In this document: piece by piece, positions 62,851-64,000 of the stretch
Layout of the letters: every line of letters begins with the position of its first letter
Position numbering within the stretch: position 1 is the stretch's first letter
NCBI GenBank assembly: GCA_027574665.1
Contig: CM050656.1
Location: forward strand, 16,877,501-16,941,500
Source of the DNA: Rhynochetos jubatus
Lineage: Eukaryota; Chordata; Aves; Eurypygiformes; Rhynochetidae
Direction: 5' to 3'
Length of the DNA stretch: 64,000 nucleotides
Notes under the pieces: generated by a model
The model's database searches: none
The model's input: the letters and a program-made list of their open reading frames with translations, nothing else
What the model was told of the DNA's origin: nothing
Position numbers and translations under genes: made by a program

Positions 62851-63288
62851 CATAGCATCATAGCTTTGGGTTGGAAAAGACCTTTAAGATCATTGAGTCC
62901 AACTGTTTGCCTAGCACTGCCAAATCCACCACTAAACCATGTTCCTAAGAACCACATCTACATGTCTTTTAAGTAATGCCAGGGATGGTGACTCAACCAC
63001 CTCCCTGGGCAGCCCATTCCAAAGCTTGACAATCCTTTCAGTTAAGCAATTTTCCTTAATATCAATCTAAACCTTCCCTGATGCAGCTTGAAATTGCATT
63101 GGTTGTTAATTAGAAGAGACCCACACCCCCTCGCTACAACCTCCTTTCAGGTTAGTTGTAGGGAGCGATCAGGTCTCCCCTCAGCCTCCTCTTCTCCAGG
63201 CTAAACACCCCCAGCTCCCTCAGCTGCTCCTCACAGGACTTGAGCTCTAGACCCTTCACCAGCTTCACTGCCCTTCTGTGGACATGAT
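62851..63288 (-). mobile_element. CR1 LINE 3' fragment
   Basis: On the plus strand the element begins with the reverse complement of the CR1 3' end: CATAGCATCATAGC, then TTTGGGTTGGAAAAGACCTT and AAGATCATTGAGTCCAAC. It continues through CACCTCCCTGGGCAGCCCATTCC, ACAACCTCCTTTCAGG, CAGGTCTCCCCTCAGCCTCC and AGCTGCTCCTCACAGGACTTGAG to GCCCTTCTGTGGACATG. It is therefore a 5'-truncated minus-strand copy of about 440 bases with no coding sequence, and much better preserved than the copy at 3,215. Confidence 0.92.
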
Positions 63289-64000
63289 ATTACTGAACCC
63301 AGTAAGTGAGATGCTCTGTTTGTGTGGTTTAACCTCACTGAGATTTATTTAATTAATTGTCTCCTATATTAAAATATCTAACAGGATCATCTTACACAAT
63401 AAGGATGCATAAATAACTACAGATATTTAATGAAAAAGTTAAGCAAAACCCAACTCTGACCATTAACCTACTTAAAACAAATAGCGAGGGTCTGTTGGAT
63501 GTAGGAATTTTTTTTGGGGGGGTGGGGTGGGTTGTGTTTGTTTTGTTGGTTGGTTTTTTTTTTTTTGTCACACAAAGCCTAATAAGGCAATTCTCAAGAA
63601 AATAAGGTGTATTTCCCAAACCAGATTGTATAATTTGGCAGTTGCATCTTTCGTTTCCTTAGTGGAAAAAGCAATACTCTTACCATATGAAGTCACTTTG
63701 AAGGAATCCTAAATAAAGGACTGAAGACAGTCAGGACACTAATTTATCCTGAAGAAAGAAAAGACTACTTTATAAAAGAATGTAGACTGTAAAAATCATC
63801 CAAGAGGCAGCAGTTAAACCTATCTTGGAATAGCTACAGCTGAGGAGAGAATGGACACCAACCACCAACTAAATATTGCATAACAGGTGATAAAGGCAAG
63901 CACCACCAAACGGAAAACTATTACAACCCATCTGAACGCAGATTTTTTCCAAACCAAGGTTTTAAAGGAAGAAGAGAGTTGTGTAACACTATTTTTTTTC
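63289..64000. other. Non-coding DNA at the right edge
   Basis: AT-rich sequence, presumably still inside ZNHIT6. It contains a G/T-rich low-complexity tract at 63,508-63,567. A 25-base segment at 63,684-63,708 is flanked by splice-like sites on the minus strand but is too short to assign. Confidence 0.4.
63508..63567. repeat. G/T-rich low-complexity tract
   Basis: A T run, then GGGGGGGTGGGGTGGG, then GTTTG/TTGG units and a second T run. The sequence is strand-asymmetric (only G and T for about 50 bases). Confidence 0.8.

Noticed and set aside
63684..63708. 25-base minus-strand segment with a TTTATTTAG acceptor and GTAAGAG donor.
   Set aside because: Too short to assign to ZNHIT6 by residues; such pairs of weak signals occur by chance.

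Overview
The window looks like nuclear DNA from a bird. The evidence is a five-exon CCN1 (CYR61) gene whose 375-residue product closely resembles avian CEF-10/CYR61, two CR1 LINE fragments, an avian-type dispersed LTR-like repeat, and spliced genes separated by long AT-rich non-coding DNA. No bacterial, phage or CRISPR features are present. Nothing was run through a search tool, so homology statements rest on recognition by eye.

Layout. Positions 1 to about 34,200 hold no exon I can recognise, only simple repeats, an old CR1 piece, the LTR-like repeat and two probable MIR-type SINE relics. In vertebrates DDAH1 lies head-to-head with CCN1, so this stretch is probably the first intron or upstream part of a minus-strand DDAH1. 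A CpG island at about 34,300-35,160 carries a good minus-strand splice donor and may be its non-coding alternative first exon. A distal SRF site (35,674-35,683) and a second CpG island (35,790-37,080) lead into the CCN1 promoter, which has G-runs, GC boxes, a TEAD-type site, a CRE-like site and a TATA box embedded in a perfect CArG box. CCN1 follows on the plus strand (CDS 36,671-38,485 with introns; poly(A) signal 39,118-39,123).

Downstream, about 9 kb separates CCN1 from the stop codon of ZNHIT6, which runs on the minus strand. Two of its 3' coding exons are clear (52,478-52,602 and 48,132-48,217). The rest of the gene lies further right, in sequence I could not resolve or beyond the window. 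A pair of minus-strand, phase-matched exon-like segments at 45,195-45,702 matches no gene I know and is the best candidate for something undescribed. A younger CR1 copy sits at 62,851-63,288.

The order (DDAH1 on minus), CCN1 on plus, ZNHIT6 on minus matches the conserved vertebrate 1p22.3 arrangement. The neighbours are not functionally related: CCN1 is a secreted matricellular protein made as an immediate-early response, and ZNHIT6 is a nuclear box C/D snoRNP assembly factor. I see no convincing new multi-gene system; the interesting signals are regulatory and a few orphan exon-like reading frames.
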